A DNA stretch of 64,000 nt from JAJDTT01 sp022827025 (GTDB lineage Bacteria > Acidobacteriota > UBA6911 > RPQK01 > JAJDTT01). Below the pieces are notes generated by a model. That model had not been told where the DNA came from, made no database searches, and worked only from the letters and a program-made list of their open reading frames with translations. How positions within the stretch are numbered: position 1 is the stretch's first letter; each line of letters opens with the position of its first letter. The stretch covers positions 1,488,001 through 1,552,000 of the forward strand of contig OZ241897.1 of the NCBI GenBank assembly GCA_965203535.1, written 5' to 3'. Of this stretch, positions 42,381-52,036 are shown in pieces. Position numbers and translations under genes: made by a program.

Positions 42381-43667
42381 ATGCCCGACGAGAGCCTATC
42401 CATTACCGATAACCGGACCGGGATGCAGTACGAGCTGGCTGTTTCGGACGGTACGATTCGCGCCATAGAACTGCGCCAGATCAAGGCGTCGGAGGACGAC
42501 TTCGGTCTCATGGCCTATGATCCCTCCTTCCTCAACACGGCATCCTGCCGGAGCACCATCACCTACATCGACGGAGACAAGGGCATCCTGCGCTATCGCG
42601 GCTACCCCATCGAGCAACTGGTGGGGGAGTACAGCCACCTGGAGGTAGCGTATCTGCTCCTGTACGGGGAGCTTCCGAACGAAGCCGAGTTCCGGCAATG
42701 GAGTGACGACATCCGGAAACATATCGAGTTGCCGCCGGCTGTCCTTCGGTTGATTCGGAGCTTCCCTCCCGGAGGATTTCCCATGGCCATGCTGGCGACG
42801 GCGGTGGCCTCTCTCTCCAACTTCTATCCTGAAGGCCGTTCCGTGCTGGACCCGCAGGTGCGCCTGCTCCAGATCCATCGGCTTCTGGCTCAGGTCACAG
42901 CCCTGTCGGCCCAGGTTTTCCGACGCCTCCAGGGCTTGCCCCCGACACAGCCCGCGCGCGGACTCTCGTACGCCGGAACCTTTCTGCAGATGGCGTTCGA
43001 CCGGGTGCCTGAGCCGGTGGTCGAAAAGGCGATGGATGCCCTCTTCATCCTCCATGCCGACCACGAGCAGAACTGCAGCACCAGCGCCATGAGAGGCGTC
43101 GGCAGTTCCCAATGCGACCCGTATCTGACGACGGCGGCCGCCATCGGCGCGTTGTCCGGCCCCCTGCATGGAGGAGCCAACGAGGCGGTCATCCGGATGC
43201 TGGAGGGAATCGGGTCCAAGGACCGGGTGCCCGGACACGTGCAAAGGGTGAAGGGAGGCGAACTCCGCCTCATGGGCTTCGGGCACCGCATCTACAAGAA
43301 CTACGATCCCAGGGCCAAGATCATCAAACAATTGGCTCACGAGGTCTTCGAGGTGACCGGGTCGGATCCTCTGCTGGACGTGGCGCTGGAACTGGAGAGG
43401 ATCGCGCTTCAGGACGACTACTTCATCTCGCGGAAGCTCTATCCCAACGTCGACTTCTATTCCGGCCTGATCTACCAGGCTCTCGGGTTCCCGCCTTCCA
43501 TGTCCACCGTCCTCTTCGCGCTGGCCAGGACGGCCGGCTGGCTGACTCAATGGGAGGAGCTGGCGCGGGACCGGGAACAGAAGATCGCCCGGCCGCGGCA
43601 GATCTACGAGGGGCCTTCGGTGAGGGACGTCCCGGTCCGGAGATCCTCGCCAGTCGCACCTTCTTGA
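42381..43667 (+). CDS. gltA: Citrate synthase
   Basis: A 428-residue type II (hexameric-type) citrate synthase joining oxaloacetate and acetyl-CoA. Catalytic histidines lie in LHGGANEAVIRML and FGHRIYKNYDPRAKI, and the catalytic aspartate in NVDFYSGLIYQALG. The N-terminal domain with GILRYRGYPIEQL is present. AAAGGTAA precedes the ATG. It is a single gene with fmdB-like and nadA genes downstream in the same direction. Confidence 0.97.
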   Translation: MPDESLSITDNRTGMQYELAVSDGTIRAIELRQIKASEDDFGLMAYDPSFLNTASCRSTITYIDGDKGILRYRGYPIEQLVGEYSHLEVAYLLLYGELPNEAEFRQWSDDIRKHIELPPAVLRLIRSFPPGGFPMAMLATAVASLSNFYPEGRSVLDPQVRLLQIHRLLAQVTALSAQVFRRLQGLPPTQPARGLSYAGTFLQMAFDRVPEPVVEKAMDALFILHADHEQNCSTSAMRGVGSSQCDPYLTTAAAIGALSGPLHGGANEAVIRMLEGIGSKDRVPGHVQRVKGGELRLMGFGHRIYKNYDPRAKIIKQLAHEVFEVTGSDPLLDVALELERIALQDDYFISRKLYPNVDFYSGLIYQALGFPPSMSTVLFALARTAGWLTQWEELARDREQKIARPRQIYEGPSVRDVPVRRSSPVAPS

Positions 43668-43695
43668 CTCCCGGCAGTTGCGGTATACTCGTCCG

Positions 43696-43923
43696 ATGCC
43701 GATTTATGAATACCGCTGTCTGGACTGCGACACTCATTTCGAGCAGATCGTCCTGGGCGCCCAAGACGACACCGAGTGTCCCAGTTGCAGCGGAGACCGC
43801 TTCGAGCAGCTCTTCTCCTCATTCGCAGTCGGCGGCGGGTCCATGGAATCCGCCCTCAAGGAGACCGGCCCTTGCGGCTGTGGAGCGCCCCAGCGGGGGA
43901 TGTGCGGACAGCTCGTCAACTAG
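43696..43923 (+). CDS. FmdB-family zinc-ribbon protein
   Basis: A 75-residue protein of the FmdB putative regulatory family. MPIYEYRCLDCDTHFEQIV is the family start, with CLDC and CPSC as the zinc ribbon. The tail is Gly- and Cys-rich (CGCGAPQRGMCG). The ATG at 43696 fits the family start. It lies 28 bp after gltA and 25 bp before nadA. Its role is unclear across bacteria. Confidence 0.85.
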   Translation: MPIYEYRCLDCDTHFEQIVLGAQDDTECPSCSGDRFEQLFSSFAVGGGSMESALKETGPCGCGAPQRGMCGQLVN

Positions 43924-43948
43924 CTGATCGTCCGGACGGCGCCAAGAG

Positions 43949-45016
43949 ATGCAACAAACAACCGTCGAGACCTACAAGGACCGGCTGGAGTCGATCAGCA
44001 GGTCCCTGCGGCCGCATCCCGATCAGCATCTGGATTTCCTGAGCAAGAAGGACATCATCGAGCGGATTCTCTATCTGCGGGATGTCAAGAACGTCCTGAT
44101 CCTGGGCCACAACTACATGGAGCCGCTGGTCTTCCATCTGTCCGGCGAAGGCGAGAGAGGCGACTCGTTGGCGCTGAGCCGTTACGCCGCCAAGTCGGAC
44201 AAGCCCATCATCCTCTTCGACGGCGTCCTCTTCATGGCGGAGACGGCCAAGATCCTGAATCCGGAAAAGAAGGTGCTGATCGCGGACCTGAATGCGGGCT
44301 GCAGCCTGGCGGACCCCTTCTCGGCCGAGGACGTGAGGTTCTATCGAAAGCGCTATCCCCAAGCCCCGGTGGTCACCTACATCAACAGCTACGCCGAGAT
44401 CAAGGCCGAATCGGACTACTGCTGCACCTCCGCCAACGGGCTCAAGGTCATCGAGCATGCGGCCCGGGAGTTCGGCACGGACCATGTGGTCTTCCTCCCC
44501 GATTCCCTGATGGGAGAGAACCTGCAACAGGAACTGGTCCGGAGGGGATCCGATCTGGATCTGATCTACCCGGGCAAGTATGACGAGAACTTCGGCCGAT
44601 GCGAGGTCCACGAAAAGTTCACCGCCAGCCACATCCGGGACATCCGGAAACAGTACGACATTCCCCGGGGAGGGCACGACGCCGCAGTCCTGGTGCACTG
44701 GGAGTGCCTGCCCGAAGTCCTGGAAGAGGCCGACTTCTACGGCAGCACCTCCCAGATGGCCGGTTATGTGAAAAACCACGCCGAACTGCGCCGCGTCTAC
44801 ATGGCCACCGAGTGCGAGATGGCGGCGAATCTGGCCACCGAATTCCCTCAGGTGGAATTCGTCAGAACCTGCAACGTCTTCTGCCGCCACATGCGCAGAA
44901 TCAGTCTCGAGAAGATCCTTCACAGCCTGGAGCATGAGGTCTACGAAGTGGAGGTCCCGGAGCCGATCCGGCGGGCCTCCCTGGGAGCCATCCAACGGAT
45001 GCTGAGTATCGGCTGA
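43949..45016 (+). CDS. nadA: Quinolinate synthase
   Basis: A 355-residue 4Fe-4S enzyme that makes quinolinate from iminoaspartate and dihydroxyacetone phosphate in NAD synthesis. Likely cluster ligands are Cys118 (NAGCSLAD), Cys253 (HWECLPEV) and one of the cysteines in CNVFC at 308-312. ILGHNYMEPLV at about 50-60 and the DSLMGENL segment are typical. nadB and nadC are not in the window. Confidence 0.93.
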   Translation: MQQTTVETYKDRLESISRSLRPHPDQHLDFLSKKDIIERILYLRDVKNVLILGHNYMEPLVFHLSGEGERGDSLALSRYAAKSDKPIILFDGVLFMAETAKILNPEKKVLIADLNAGCSLADPFSAEDVRFYRKRYPQAPVVTYINSYAEIKAESDYCCTSANGLKVIEHAAREFGTDHVVFLPDSLMGENLQQELVRRGSDLDLIYPGKYDENFGRCEVHEKFTASHIRDIRKQYDIPRGGHDAAVLVHWECLPEVLEEADFYGSTSQMAGYVKNHAELRRVYMATECEMAANLATEFPQVEFVRTCNVFCRHMRRISLEKILHSLEHEVYEVEVPEPIRRASLGAIQRMLSIG

Positions 45017-45074
45017 TTCGGAATCCGGGACGGGATCGGCCGGAACACCACGGGGCTACTGCAGAGAACAGACC

Positions 45075-46169
45075 ATGAAGCTGGACGGGCTGGACACACC
45101 CTCGGTCCTGGTCGACGTGGATATCATGACCGCGAACCTGGACCGGTTGGCCGCCTACTGCCGGAATCACGGCCTGAATCTCAGGCCCCACGTCAAGACC
45201 CACAAGAATCCCGAATTGGCTCAGCTCCAGATCAGGAAAGGCGCCGTGGGGGTCACCGTGGCCAAGTTGGGCGAGGCCGAGGTCATGGCCGACGGCGGCA
45301 TCGAGGACATCCTGCTGGCCTATCCGGTGTACGGAGAGATCAAGTGGAAGCGGCTGGTCGCCCTGGCCCGCCGGACCCGCATCTCGGTGGCGTTGGATTC
45401 GCTGGAGGTGGCCCAGGGCATCTCGAAGCACGCCCGGGAGGGTGGAGTCCGGATTCCCATCCTGGTGGAGTTCGACACCGGAATGCGCCGTTGCGGCTTC
45501 GCCATCGGCAAAGAGGCCATTCCCGTGGTGGAGCGGATCGCGGAGCTTCCGGCACTGGATTACCAGGGGCTGTTGATTTACCCGGGGCACTTCCTGAAGG
45601 ACCCTGAGCGGCGCAAACAGCTTCTGGCAGTGGAAAACCGGCAGCTTTCGACTCTGCTGGACCTGCTGGACGACGCCGGGATCCCCTATCCGGTCATCAG
45701 CGCCAGTTCGACCCCGACGGCATACATGTCGCACCAGTTCAAGAACATCACCGAGGTCCGTGCGGGCACCTACATTTTCAACGACCGGAACACCATCGGT
45801 TGCCAGGCCGCCGATCTGAAAGACTGCGCCGTTTCCGTCCTGGCCACCGTGGTGAGCACCAGCGTCCCCGGCAAGGCCGCCATCGACGGGGGCAGCAAGA
45901 CCTTCTCCAGCGACAGGTTCCTCTCCGGCGACGGCGTGGGATTCGGCCATGTGGTGGGGGATCCGGGCACGGTGGTGGAGTATCTCTCCGAGGAGCACGG
46001 TCACCTGGTTCTGGCCAATGCCACCCGGCAATACCGCGTGGGGGACCGGGTCCGGGTCATCCCCAACCATGTCTGCGCCTGCGTGAACATGCACGACCGC
46101 ATCTACGGGATCCGGGACGACGACGTGGTGACCGAATGGCGGGTGAGCGCCCGGGGCGCCGTGCAGTGA
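45075..46169 (+). CDS. D-threonine aldolase / D-serine dehydratase-like PLP enzyme
   Basis: A 364-residue PLP enzyme of the alanine-racemase fold. The PLP lysine lies in RPHVKTHKNPEL near residue 40. EFDTGMRRCG and SASSTPTAYM are conserved in the family. The metal-binding His and Cys near the C-terminus are in VIPNHVCACVNMHD, which points to the D-threonine aldolase / DSD1 group. It catalyses breakdown of D-hydroxy amino acids. It precedes an ornithine cyclodeaminase-type gene by 56 bp on the same strand. Confidence 0.88.
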   Translation: MKLDGLDTPSVLVDVDIMTANLDRLAAYCRNHGLNLRPHVKTHKNPELAQLQIRKGAVGVTVAKLGEAEVMADGGIEDILLAYPVYGEIKWKRLVALARRTRISVALDSLEVAQGISKHAREGGVRIPILVEFDTGMRRCGFAIGKEAIPVVERIAELPALDYQGLLIYPGHFLKDPERRKQLLAVENRQLSTLLDLLDDAGIPYPVISASSTPTAYMSHQFKNITEVRAGTYIFNDRNTIGCQAADLKDCAVSVLATVVSTSVPGKAAIDGGSKTFSSDRFLSGDGVGFGHVVGDPGTVVEYLSEEHGHLVLANATRQYRVGDRVRVIPNHVCACVNMHDRIYGIRDDDVVTEWRVSARGAVQ

Positions 46170-46225
46170 GCCGAACCGGACCTGGACACCGCCTGACCCA
46201 CCGTTGGTGAGGAGATTCGAGCATC

Positions 46226-47203
46226 GTGGAGCCGGCCCGAGAACTCCTGTATCTGTCGCGCGAGGACATCGAGCGAATCGGCCTGCCGGTGGCGCGCATC
46301 GTCGACGTGGTGGAGGATTCCCTGGTCCAGAAGGGATCGGGGAACGTGGAGATGCCTCCGAAGCCGGGCATCCACACCCGTCCCGGGGCGTTCATCCACG
46401 CCATGCCGGCGTATGTCCGAACCACGGGCGCCGCCGGATTGAAGTGGGTCGGCGGCTATCCCGGAAACACGGCCCGGGGCCTTCCCTACATTACGGGCCT
46501 CATGATCCTGAACGACCCGGATTCCGGAGTCCCCCTGGCGGTGATGGACGCCACCTGGATCACGGCCGTCCGGACCGGTGCGGCCACGGCGGTGGCGGCT
46601 CGGCACCTGGCCCGCCGGGACTCCCTGACGGGCGCCATCCTGGGGTGCGGCGTCCAGGGCCGGTCCAACCTGGAGGCGCTGACGGTGGTCCTCCCCGAGC
46701 TGCGGGACATCCGTGTCTACGACGTCCGGCTGGAAGCGGCGCACGCCTTCGCGCGGGAGTGCGTGAAACGTCACGAACTCTCCTGCACGGTCTGCGCCTC
46801 CGCCCGGCAGGCGGTCCAAACTGCGGACGTCGTCGTCACCGCAGGCCCCATGCCGAGTCCGCCCGCACCCGTGATCGAACCGGACTGGCTCGCGGACGGG
46901 GTCTTCGTCTGCGTCCTCGACTTCGACGCCTACGTGACGCCCGCGGCCTTTCACGCCGCCGATCTGCTGGTCACGGACGACGTGGCGCAACTCGACTATT
47001 ATCGCAGCGTGGGATATTTCAAGGGCCTCCCCGACGGGCTGTCCGACCTGGGCGACGTGGTTCGGGGACGGGGAGGACGCCGGAAGGAGGAGCAACGGAT
47101 CATATCCGTCAACCTGGGACTGGGCGCGGAAGACGTGGCCACGGCCCAGTTGATCTACACGAGTGCATTGGACCAGGGGGTGGGAACCGTCCTTCCCCTC
47201 TGA
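46226..47203 (+). CDS. Ornithine cyclodeaminase / mu-crystallin family protein
   Basis: A 325-residue NAD(P)-binding enzyme. Members convert ornithine to proline or reduce imino acids. Signatures: GLKWVGGYPGNTARG, WITAVRTGAATAVAARHLAR, and the Rossmann loop GCGVQGRSNLEAL. It starts with GTG at 46226, with GTGAGGAG upstream. Together with the D-threonine aldolase-like gene it may process amino acids, an inference from position. The substrate is not determinable. Confidence 0.88.
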   Translation: MEPARELLYLSREDIERIGLPVARIVDVVEDSLVQKGSGNVEMPPKPGIHTRPGAFIHAMPAYVRTTGAAGLKWVGGYPGNTARGLPYITGLMILNDPDSGVPLAVMDATWITAVRTGAATAVAARHLARRDSLTGAILGCGVQGRSNLEALTVVLPELRDIRVYDVRLEAAHAFARECVKRHELSCTVCASARQAVQTADVVVTAGPMPSPPAPVIEPDWLADGVFVCVLDFDAYVTPAAFHAADLLVTDDVAQLDYYRSVGYFKGLPDGLSDLGDVVRGRGGRRKEEQRIISVNLGLGAEDVATAQLIYTSALDQGVGTVLPL

Positions 47204-47229
47204 TCCATTGAGAAGAAAGGAGCGTAGCA

Positions 47230-47814
47230 ATGGTTTTGACTGCATCGACCATGTTGGGTCTCGGCACCGAGGCCCCGGACTTCCAATTGCCGGACGTGAC
47301 CACCGGCGAGACCGTTTCACTGGACAGCTTCTCGGGGAACACGGCCCTGCTGGTCATGTTCATCTGCAAGCACTGTCCCTACGTGGTCCACGTCCAGGAG
47401 GAGTTGGCGCGGTTGGGGAACGATTACCAGGGCCGGGACGTGGGCGTGGTGGCCATCGCCGCCAACGACGTGGATGCCTATCCGGGAGACGCCCCCGGCG
47501 AGCTGAAGAGCATGGCCCGGGAACACGGGTTCCAGTTCCCGTATTGCTTCGACGAGTCCCAGGAGATCGCCAAGGCCTACACGGCAGCCTGCACGCCGGA
47601 CTTCTTTGTCTTCGACCAGGACCGGCGCCTGGCCTATCGGGGCCAGTTGGACGACAGCCGGCCCGGAACCGGCACGCCGGTGACCGGTGAAGACCTGAGA
47701 GGAGCCCTCGACGCCGTCCTGGCCGGGGACACCCCCGATCCGGAACAGCAGCCCAGCCTCGGTTGCAACATCAAGTGGAAGCCGGGCAACGAGCCGGCCT
47801 ACTTCGGAGGCTGA
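47230..47814 (+). CDS. Thioredoxin-fold peroxiredoxin (AhpC/TSA-like)
   Basis: A 194-residue thiol protein. FICKHCPYVVHVQEEL contains a CxxC at residues 46 and 49. The group with CKHCPYV is related to AhpC/TSA peroxiredoxins and is common in environmental bacteria. GCNIKWKPGNEPAYFGG is the typical C-terminal end. It has no signal peptide. It overlaps the 3' end of the convergent TPR gene by 16 bases. Confidence 0.88.
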   Translation: MVLTASTMLGLGTEAPDFQLPDVTTGETVSLDSFSGNTALLVMFICKHCPYVVHVQEELARLGNDYQGRDVGVVAIAANDVDAYPGDAPGELKSMAREHGFQFPYCFDESQEIAKAYTAACTPDFFVFDQDRRLAYRGQLDDSRPGTGTPVTGEDLRGALDAVLAGDTPDPEQQPSLGCNIKWKPGNEPAYFGG

Positions 47815-49244
47815 TCCGAACCTGATTCGGGGGCCGGCGGGGCGACTGCCGGACGAGCCGGCCCCCTCTCGGCGACGCGCTTCAGGCCCTCTTGGGCGTA
47901 CCGGTTGTCCGGGTTCATGCCCACGGCACGCCCGTAGTGCGCCCGGGCGCCGGCAAGGTCCCCCTCCAACTCCGAAAGGTACCCCAGGGCGGCCCAGTTG
48001 TAATCGTCATCCGGGTCGAGGGACACCGCGGCCCGGAACGATTCGCCCGCCATTTCGACTTGGCCGTCCCGCAGCAGCGCGACCCCCAGGTTGTAGTGCG
48101 GCCGCGCCTTCCCGGGACTCTTGGCCACCGCGTCGCGCCACAGCAACAGGTCGTCGTTCCAGACCCGGTTGCGCGCCAGCGTCGGCGGAATCAGCACGGC
48201 CGCCAGGATCCCGATTCCCACCCATTGCACACGGTTCGGCCAACTTCCGTTCGTCCGGCGCTGAAACAGCAACCAGGCCGCCACCAGGGCGAATCCGGCC
48301 GACGGCAGGTAAAACCGTGTCTCACTGAAGGGATCCAGGTTGGGCAGCACCCACGTCGGCAGGCTGAAGGCCAGGACCCAGAGCAGTCCTATCCCCAATG
48401 CGGAGCGGCGCCAACGCGAGCCGATCACCGCGATCGCCACAGCGAGTAGCGCGGCCGACGCGATCACCGTCAGCACCAGGTTCGGCTCCGGGACCTGATG
48501 GTCCAGGTTCAGGTCGGCCGGCCAAAGAAACAGCCCCAGCCCCTTCCAGAACATCACCGGTTGCAACAACCAGTAACCGACCGGGTCGGGATGGTTCCAC
48601 GCCATTCCCGCCGGCGAGTACTTGACCAGCGACCACACCAGCGCCAACCCGTTCGCCAGGGTCAATCCGGCCCACCAGCGCCATCGTTCCCGATTCAGCA
48701 CCCAGAGAAAAGGGAGCAGGACGGCGGCTTCGGCACGGCTCCACAGGGCAAGCTGAAAGCAGAAGACGGCGGCCCATGGCCGACGCGCCGCCAGCAGGAG
48801 CGCCGCCAGGCCGAAACCGCTCATGAGCAGCACCGAGCGGGCCCAGACGTAGTTCACGGCCTGAGTCTGCAACGGATGAAGCCCGAACAGCAGCGCCGTC
48901 GTCAGAGCCAGGCCCGGGTGCCGGAACCGCTCCAGAACCAGGCGGAACAGGAGCAGGACGACGCCAAGATGGAGTAGGACGCTCACCAGGTGAAATGCCC
49001 AGGGCTCGGGACCGGCCACCAGGTAGTTCAAATGGAACGTCCAGAGCGTCAGCGGACGGCCGCCATACTGTTCCAGGAATGTCCCGTAGTCGAAGCTCCC
49101 GGTCACCAGCGGGCTCTCCAGGATCAGCGCGTAATCGTCGAAGTGGAAGGCCGCCGGAAAGGAGTTGAGATAGACGGCGCCGGTGACCAGCACGAGCGCC
49201 GCCGCCGCGAGTCTCGAACCGCCCTGAAAACCCACGAACCCCAT
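47799..49244 (-). CDS. Multi-spanning membrane protein with C-terminal TPR repeats
   Basis: A 481-residue protein. Some ten hydrophobic helices come first, with an N-terminal FHFDDYALILES motif like that of DUF1736/TMTC and other integral-membrane glycosyltransferase-type proteins. The last 110 residues hold about three TPR units (ARPHYNLGVALLRDGQVEMA, NWAALGYLSELEGDLAGARA). It may transfer sugars at the membrane, but no donor site is proven. The ATG at 49244 is preferred because it starts right at the first helix. An ATG at 49283 adds 13 residues with no ribosome site for either. Confidence 0.75.
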   Translation of the reverse strand: MGFVGFQGGSRLAAAALVLVTGAVYLNSFPAAFHFDDYALILESPLVTGSFDYGTFLEQYGGRPLTLWTFHLNYLVAGPEPWAFHLVSVLLHLGVVLLLFRLVLERFRHPGLALTTALLFGLHPLQTQAVNYVWARSVLLMSGFGLAALLLAARRPWAAVFCFQLALWSRAEAAVLLPFLWVLNRERWRWWAGLTLANGLALVWSLVKYSPAGMAWNHPDPVGYWLLQPVMFWKGLGLFLWPADLNLDHQVPEPNLVLTVIASAALLAVAIAVIGSRWRRSALGIGLLWVLAFSLPTWVLPNLDPFSETRFYLPSAGFALVAAWLLFQRRTNGSWPNRVQWVGIGILAAVLIPPTLARNRVWNDDLLLWRDAVAKSPGKARPHYNLGVALLRDGQVEMAGESFRAAVSLDPDDDYNWAALGYLSELEGDLAGARAHYGRAVGMNPDNRYAQEGLKRVAERGPARPAVAPPAPESGSDQPPK

Positions 49245-49300
49245 ACTATGTCCCGCTTCCAAATCAGGCGCGCGGAGCGCCATGTTTCACGCGCCGACCG

Positions 49301-49697
49301 GGAGTATCCATGTTGCAAGTGAAGGAGCGGCGTCATCCTTGGCGCCGTCTTATGACCTCGCATTCAAGAAAAACCGGACGGCCGCATCGGCTCTCCCCGC
49401 CCGTGTTCTTCCTCACCCCTCCCCCAGCCCGAAAACGAACGGAAGGACCGATCTCCCTTCGTCTGAGAAAAACATGCCCCCCCGGAGGGGGGACTTTTAG
49501 TCCCCCCGTGGGAGTGGGGGCAGGAAAACCCCCACTCCTTTTCACGCAGGATTTCGCCGGACCGGGGCCGGTGGGGGAGCTCCGAAGAAAAGCCCCAAGA
49601 CGTCCAGCCGCCGAGCTTCGAGCACACCCAACGCTCGAAAGAGGGCGCCAAGAATGACGCCCCTCCAAACGAGCACCGGCGTCCTTCCGGGCGCCGG
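49301..49697 (+). repeat. 400-bp inverted repeat, right copy
   Basis: Matches the reverse complement of 36815-37216. It starts at GGAGTATCCATGTTGCAAGT and includes CCCCCCCGGAGGGGGGACTT and AAAAACCGGACGGCCGCATC. It lies upstream of the TPR gene. Together the pair bounds about 12.9 kb. Confidence 0.88.
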
Positions 49698-50018
49698 AGC
49701 GGCCCGACGCGACCTGGAAGGGACAGTCTCGTTCCCCGTTCTTCCATGTCGCTCTTGGAGTCCGGCGGCCCGGAAGTGTAGGGCCTCCGTCCCCCCACTC
49801 CCCTGGTCGGCGACAGGAATGTCGCCACGTCGCCATTCCCGGCGCCCGGGAGGACGCCGATCCCGGTCGACGACCAGAAAGTCGCCGCTCCATGTCGCCG
49901 CTTGTCCAAGTCACCGCTTCCATCCGCGAGTTTGACACGTTTTCGGGCCTTCGCTATTTTGAGTCCGCCTTGGTCCGGCGCCGGACTCGGTCAGCCCGGC
50001 GAGCCCAGACAGACCGCC
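49698..50018. other. Short palindromes next to the inverted repeat
   Basis: Contains GGTCGGCGACAGGAATGTCG and GACCAGAAAGTCGCCGCTCC type units, each close to palindromic, related to those at 36730-36800 and 37216-37245. No gene is seen before the aminotransferase start at 50019. Confidence 0.55.
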
Positions 50019-50892
50019 ATGAACCACCCCACTTCCGCTTCGATCCTGGAGCGCGCCCGCAGGGTCACCCCCGGCGGGGTCAACACCTCCATTCGCCGGG
50101 TCGACCCCATGCCGGCCTGGAGCCGGGCCGCCGGCAGCCGCGTCTACGACGTCCACGGCCGGGAATACATCGATTACCACGCCGCCTTCGGACCGGCCAT
50201 CCTGGGCCACTGCCACCAGCGCGTGAACCAGCGCGTCCGGGAAACGCTGGACGAGATCGACCTGTTGGGCGTGGGGACCACCGAGATGGAGATCCGGCTG
50301 GCCGAGAAGATCGTCCAGCACGTCCCCTCGGCCGAGATGGCCCTGTTGTGCAACACCGGATCGGAGGCCACCCACCACGCCGTGCGCCTTTCCCGGGCCG
50401 TGACGGGACGCCGGAAGTTCATCAAGTTCCAGGGGTGCTACCACGGCTGGCACGACTACCTCTGCATGAACGTCATCACTCCCCGGCACAAGATCGGCGA
50501 CCACGATCCAGGCTCGGCGGGGATGCTGCGGGAGGCGGTCGAGAACACCATCGTGCTCCCTTTCAATGACCTCGACGCCGTCGCCCAAGCGCTGGAGCGG
50601 AACCGGGGCCAGGTCGCTGGCCTGATCCTGGAGCCGATTCCGCACAACATACGAAGACCTGCTGAACAACGACGACCGGCAACAGGTCCGGTACCGGCAA
50701 CTGCTGTTGAAAGAGCGCATCTTCAAACTGCCCATGAGCCTCAAGCGAAGCCACATCGGCGCCGCCCACACCGAAGAGGACATCGATCGCACCCTGTCCG
50801 CAGCCGAGGATGCCTTCAGGCGGCTGGTTCACGGGGAATCGCGCCCGGTGGCGCTCCAGTCCGTTGGAACCGAATCAGGAGAACCCAAATGA
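50019..50892 (+). pseudogene. Class III aminotransferase (glutamate-1-semialdehyde aminomutase-like), internal deletion
   Basis: The first 210 or so codons encode a good N-terminal half of a GSA-aminomutase-type PLP enzyme: VTPGGVNTSIRRVDPMPAW, YIDYHAAFGPAILGH, CNTGSEATHHAVRLSRA, YHGWHDYLCMN and LILEPIPHN. At about 50648 the reading frame is lost. The next frame gives the C-terminal end of the same kind of protein (KLPMSLKRSHIGAAHTEEDI). The whole middle, which would hold the PLP-binding lysine, is missing. The original stop still overlaps the ATG of the deacetylase gene in ATGA. Confidence 0.85.
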
Positions 50893-51686
50893 CAGACGGA
50901 AACACCAAGACCCTGCTCGTGATCACGGCCCACCCGGCCGACGCCTTCGACCTGGCCGCAGGCACCATCGCCCTGCACCGGCAACGCGGGGACCAGGTCC
51001 ACGTGGCCTCCGTGACCCACGGGGCCCGTTCCCACGCTCCCAGCATCTACGATGACAAGCAGGAAGCCCTGGACGAAGCGAGAGAAGCTCAGCTACTCCA
51101 GGAGATCACCCAGGAGAAGAAGCAGGAGTTCGAAGCCGCCGCCCGGGCGGTGGACGCCACCGCGACCCACTTTCTGGGAGAGGACGACGAGCCCTTCGTG
51201 GCCACTCGCAGCGTCATCCTGCGGCTGGCGGAGCTCTACCGGACGGTCCGGCCCGACATCCTCATCACCCATCACCGCACCGAGCAGAACCATCACGACC
51301 ACCCGGAAGTGGGCGACGCCTCCGCCCGGGCGCTGGTCACCGCCGCGCGGTGGCTGGAGGGTTCGCGGCTGGAGCCTTACGACGTGCCCACCGTCTACTA
51401 CTACGGCACCCAGGACCGGCGCGACGTGCGGATCAACCGCGGCACGGTGGGCGTCGCAGCCTCACACGTCGTTGACATCGAAAGCGTCGTTGATCAGAAG
51501 CGGGAGGCGCTCAAGGCCTTCGCCACGCAGAAGTACCAGGGCAAGGGCTACTCCACACCCGAGTACCTGAACCGGCGGCTGGAGAGTGTCGAAGGCCACT
51601 ACGGACTGTTCAGCGGGTGCCGGTACGCCGAAGAGTTCATCGCCCGCGGGCCCCACGTGACCCGGCTGCTCCCCTCGGTCCGCTGA
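50889..51686 (+). CDS. LmbE / PIG-L family deacetylase
   Basis: A 265-residue zinc-dependent N-deacetylase of the LmbE-like family, which acts on GlcNAc-type sugars or related amides. The metal motif is AHPADAFDLAAGTIA, in which the usual second Asp of AHPDD is Ala-Asp. HHDHPEVGDASARAL later provides another zinc ligand. The ATG overlaps the end of the broken aminotransferase gene in ATGA, so translation may depend on the pseudogene transcript. The substrate is unknown. Confidence 0.85.
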   Translation: MTDGNTKTLLVITAHPADAFDLAAGTIALHRQRGDQVHVASVTHGARSHAPSIYDDKQEALDEAREAQLLQEITQEKKQEFEAAARAVDATATHFLGEDDEPFVATRSVILRLAELYRTVRPDILITHHRTEQNHHDHPEVGDASARALVTAARWLEGSRLEPYDVPTVYYYGTQDRRDVRINRGTVGVAASHVVDIESVVDQKREALKAFATQKYQGKGYSTPEYLNRRLESVEGHYGLFSGCRYAEEFIARGPHVTRLLPSVR

Positions 51687-52036
51687 TCCGGGCGGTGGGA
51701 AGACATCTCCGAAAACCGTCTGTTCCTGGACAGCCTCCTAGGAGCCTGCGCGGCAGAAATTGATCTGCTGCGAAAGCGTATAATCGGTCCATATTTCCCC
51801 GATTTCTCGGCGAATAGAACAACTATGCGCCTCTAAATCGTGAAAATCTGGCCTCGATTCTCCACTTTCTCGCTACGATCATTTCTACCGCGCAGACTCC
51901 TGGGCGAGGTGTGCAAGGAGCGGTACCGAAATCACAGGAAAGCTGCGCGGGAGACCATTCTGGTCTCAAGCTGCCTGCTGTATGATCTGGTCAAGACCAC
52001 GTATCCCCTCGTTTCCAATGGAGACGAGGAAGACAC
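51687..52036. other. Spacer with a MITE-like element
   Basis: Holds the element at 51741-51900 and about 135 bp before the small membrane ORF. No gene is visible. Confidence 0.5.
51741..51900 (+). mobile_element. 160-bp MITE-like element, copy 2
   Basis: Starts GGAGCCTGCGCGGCAGAAAT and ends ATTTCTACCGCGCAGACTCC, whose reverse complement differs at two of 20 positions. Same orientation as copy 1; inverted relative to copy 3. No coding frame. Confidence 0.88.
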
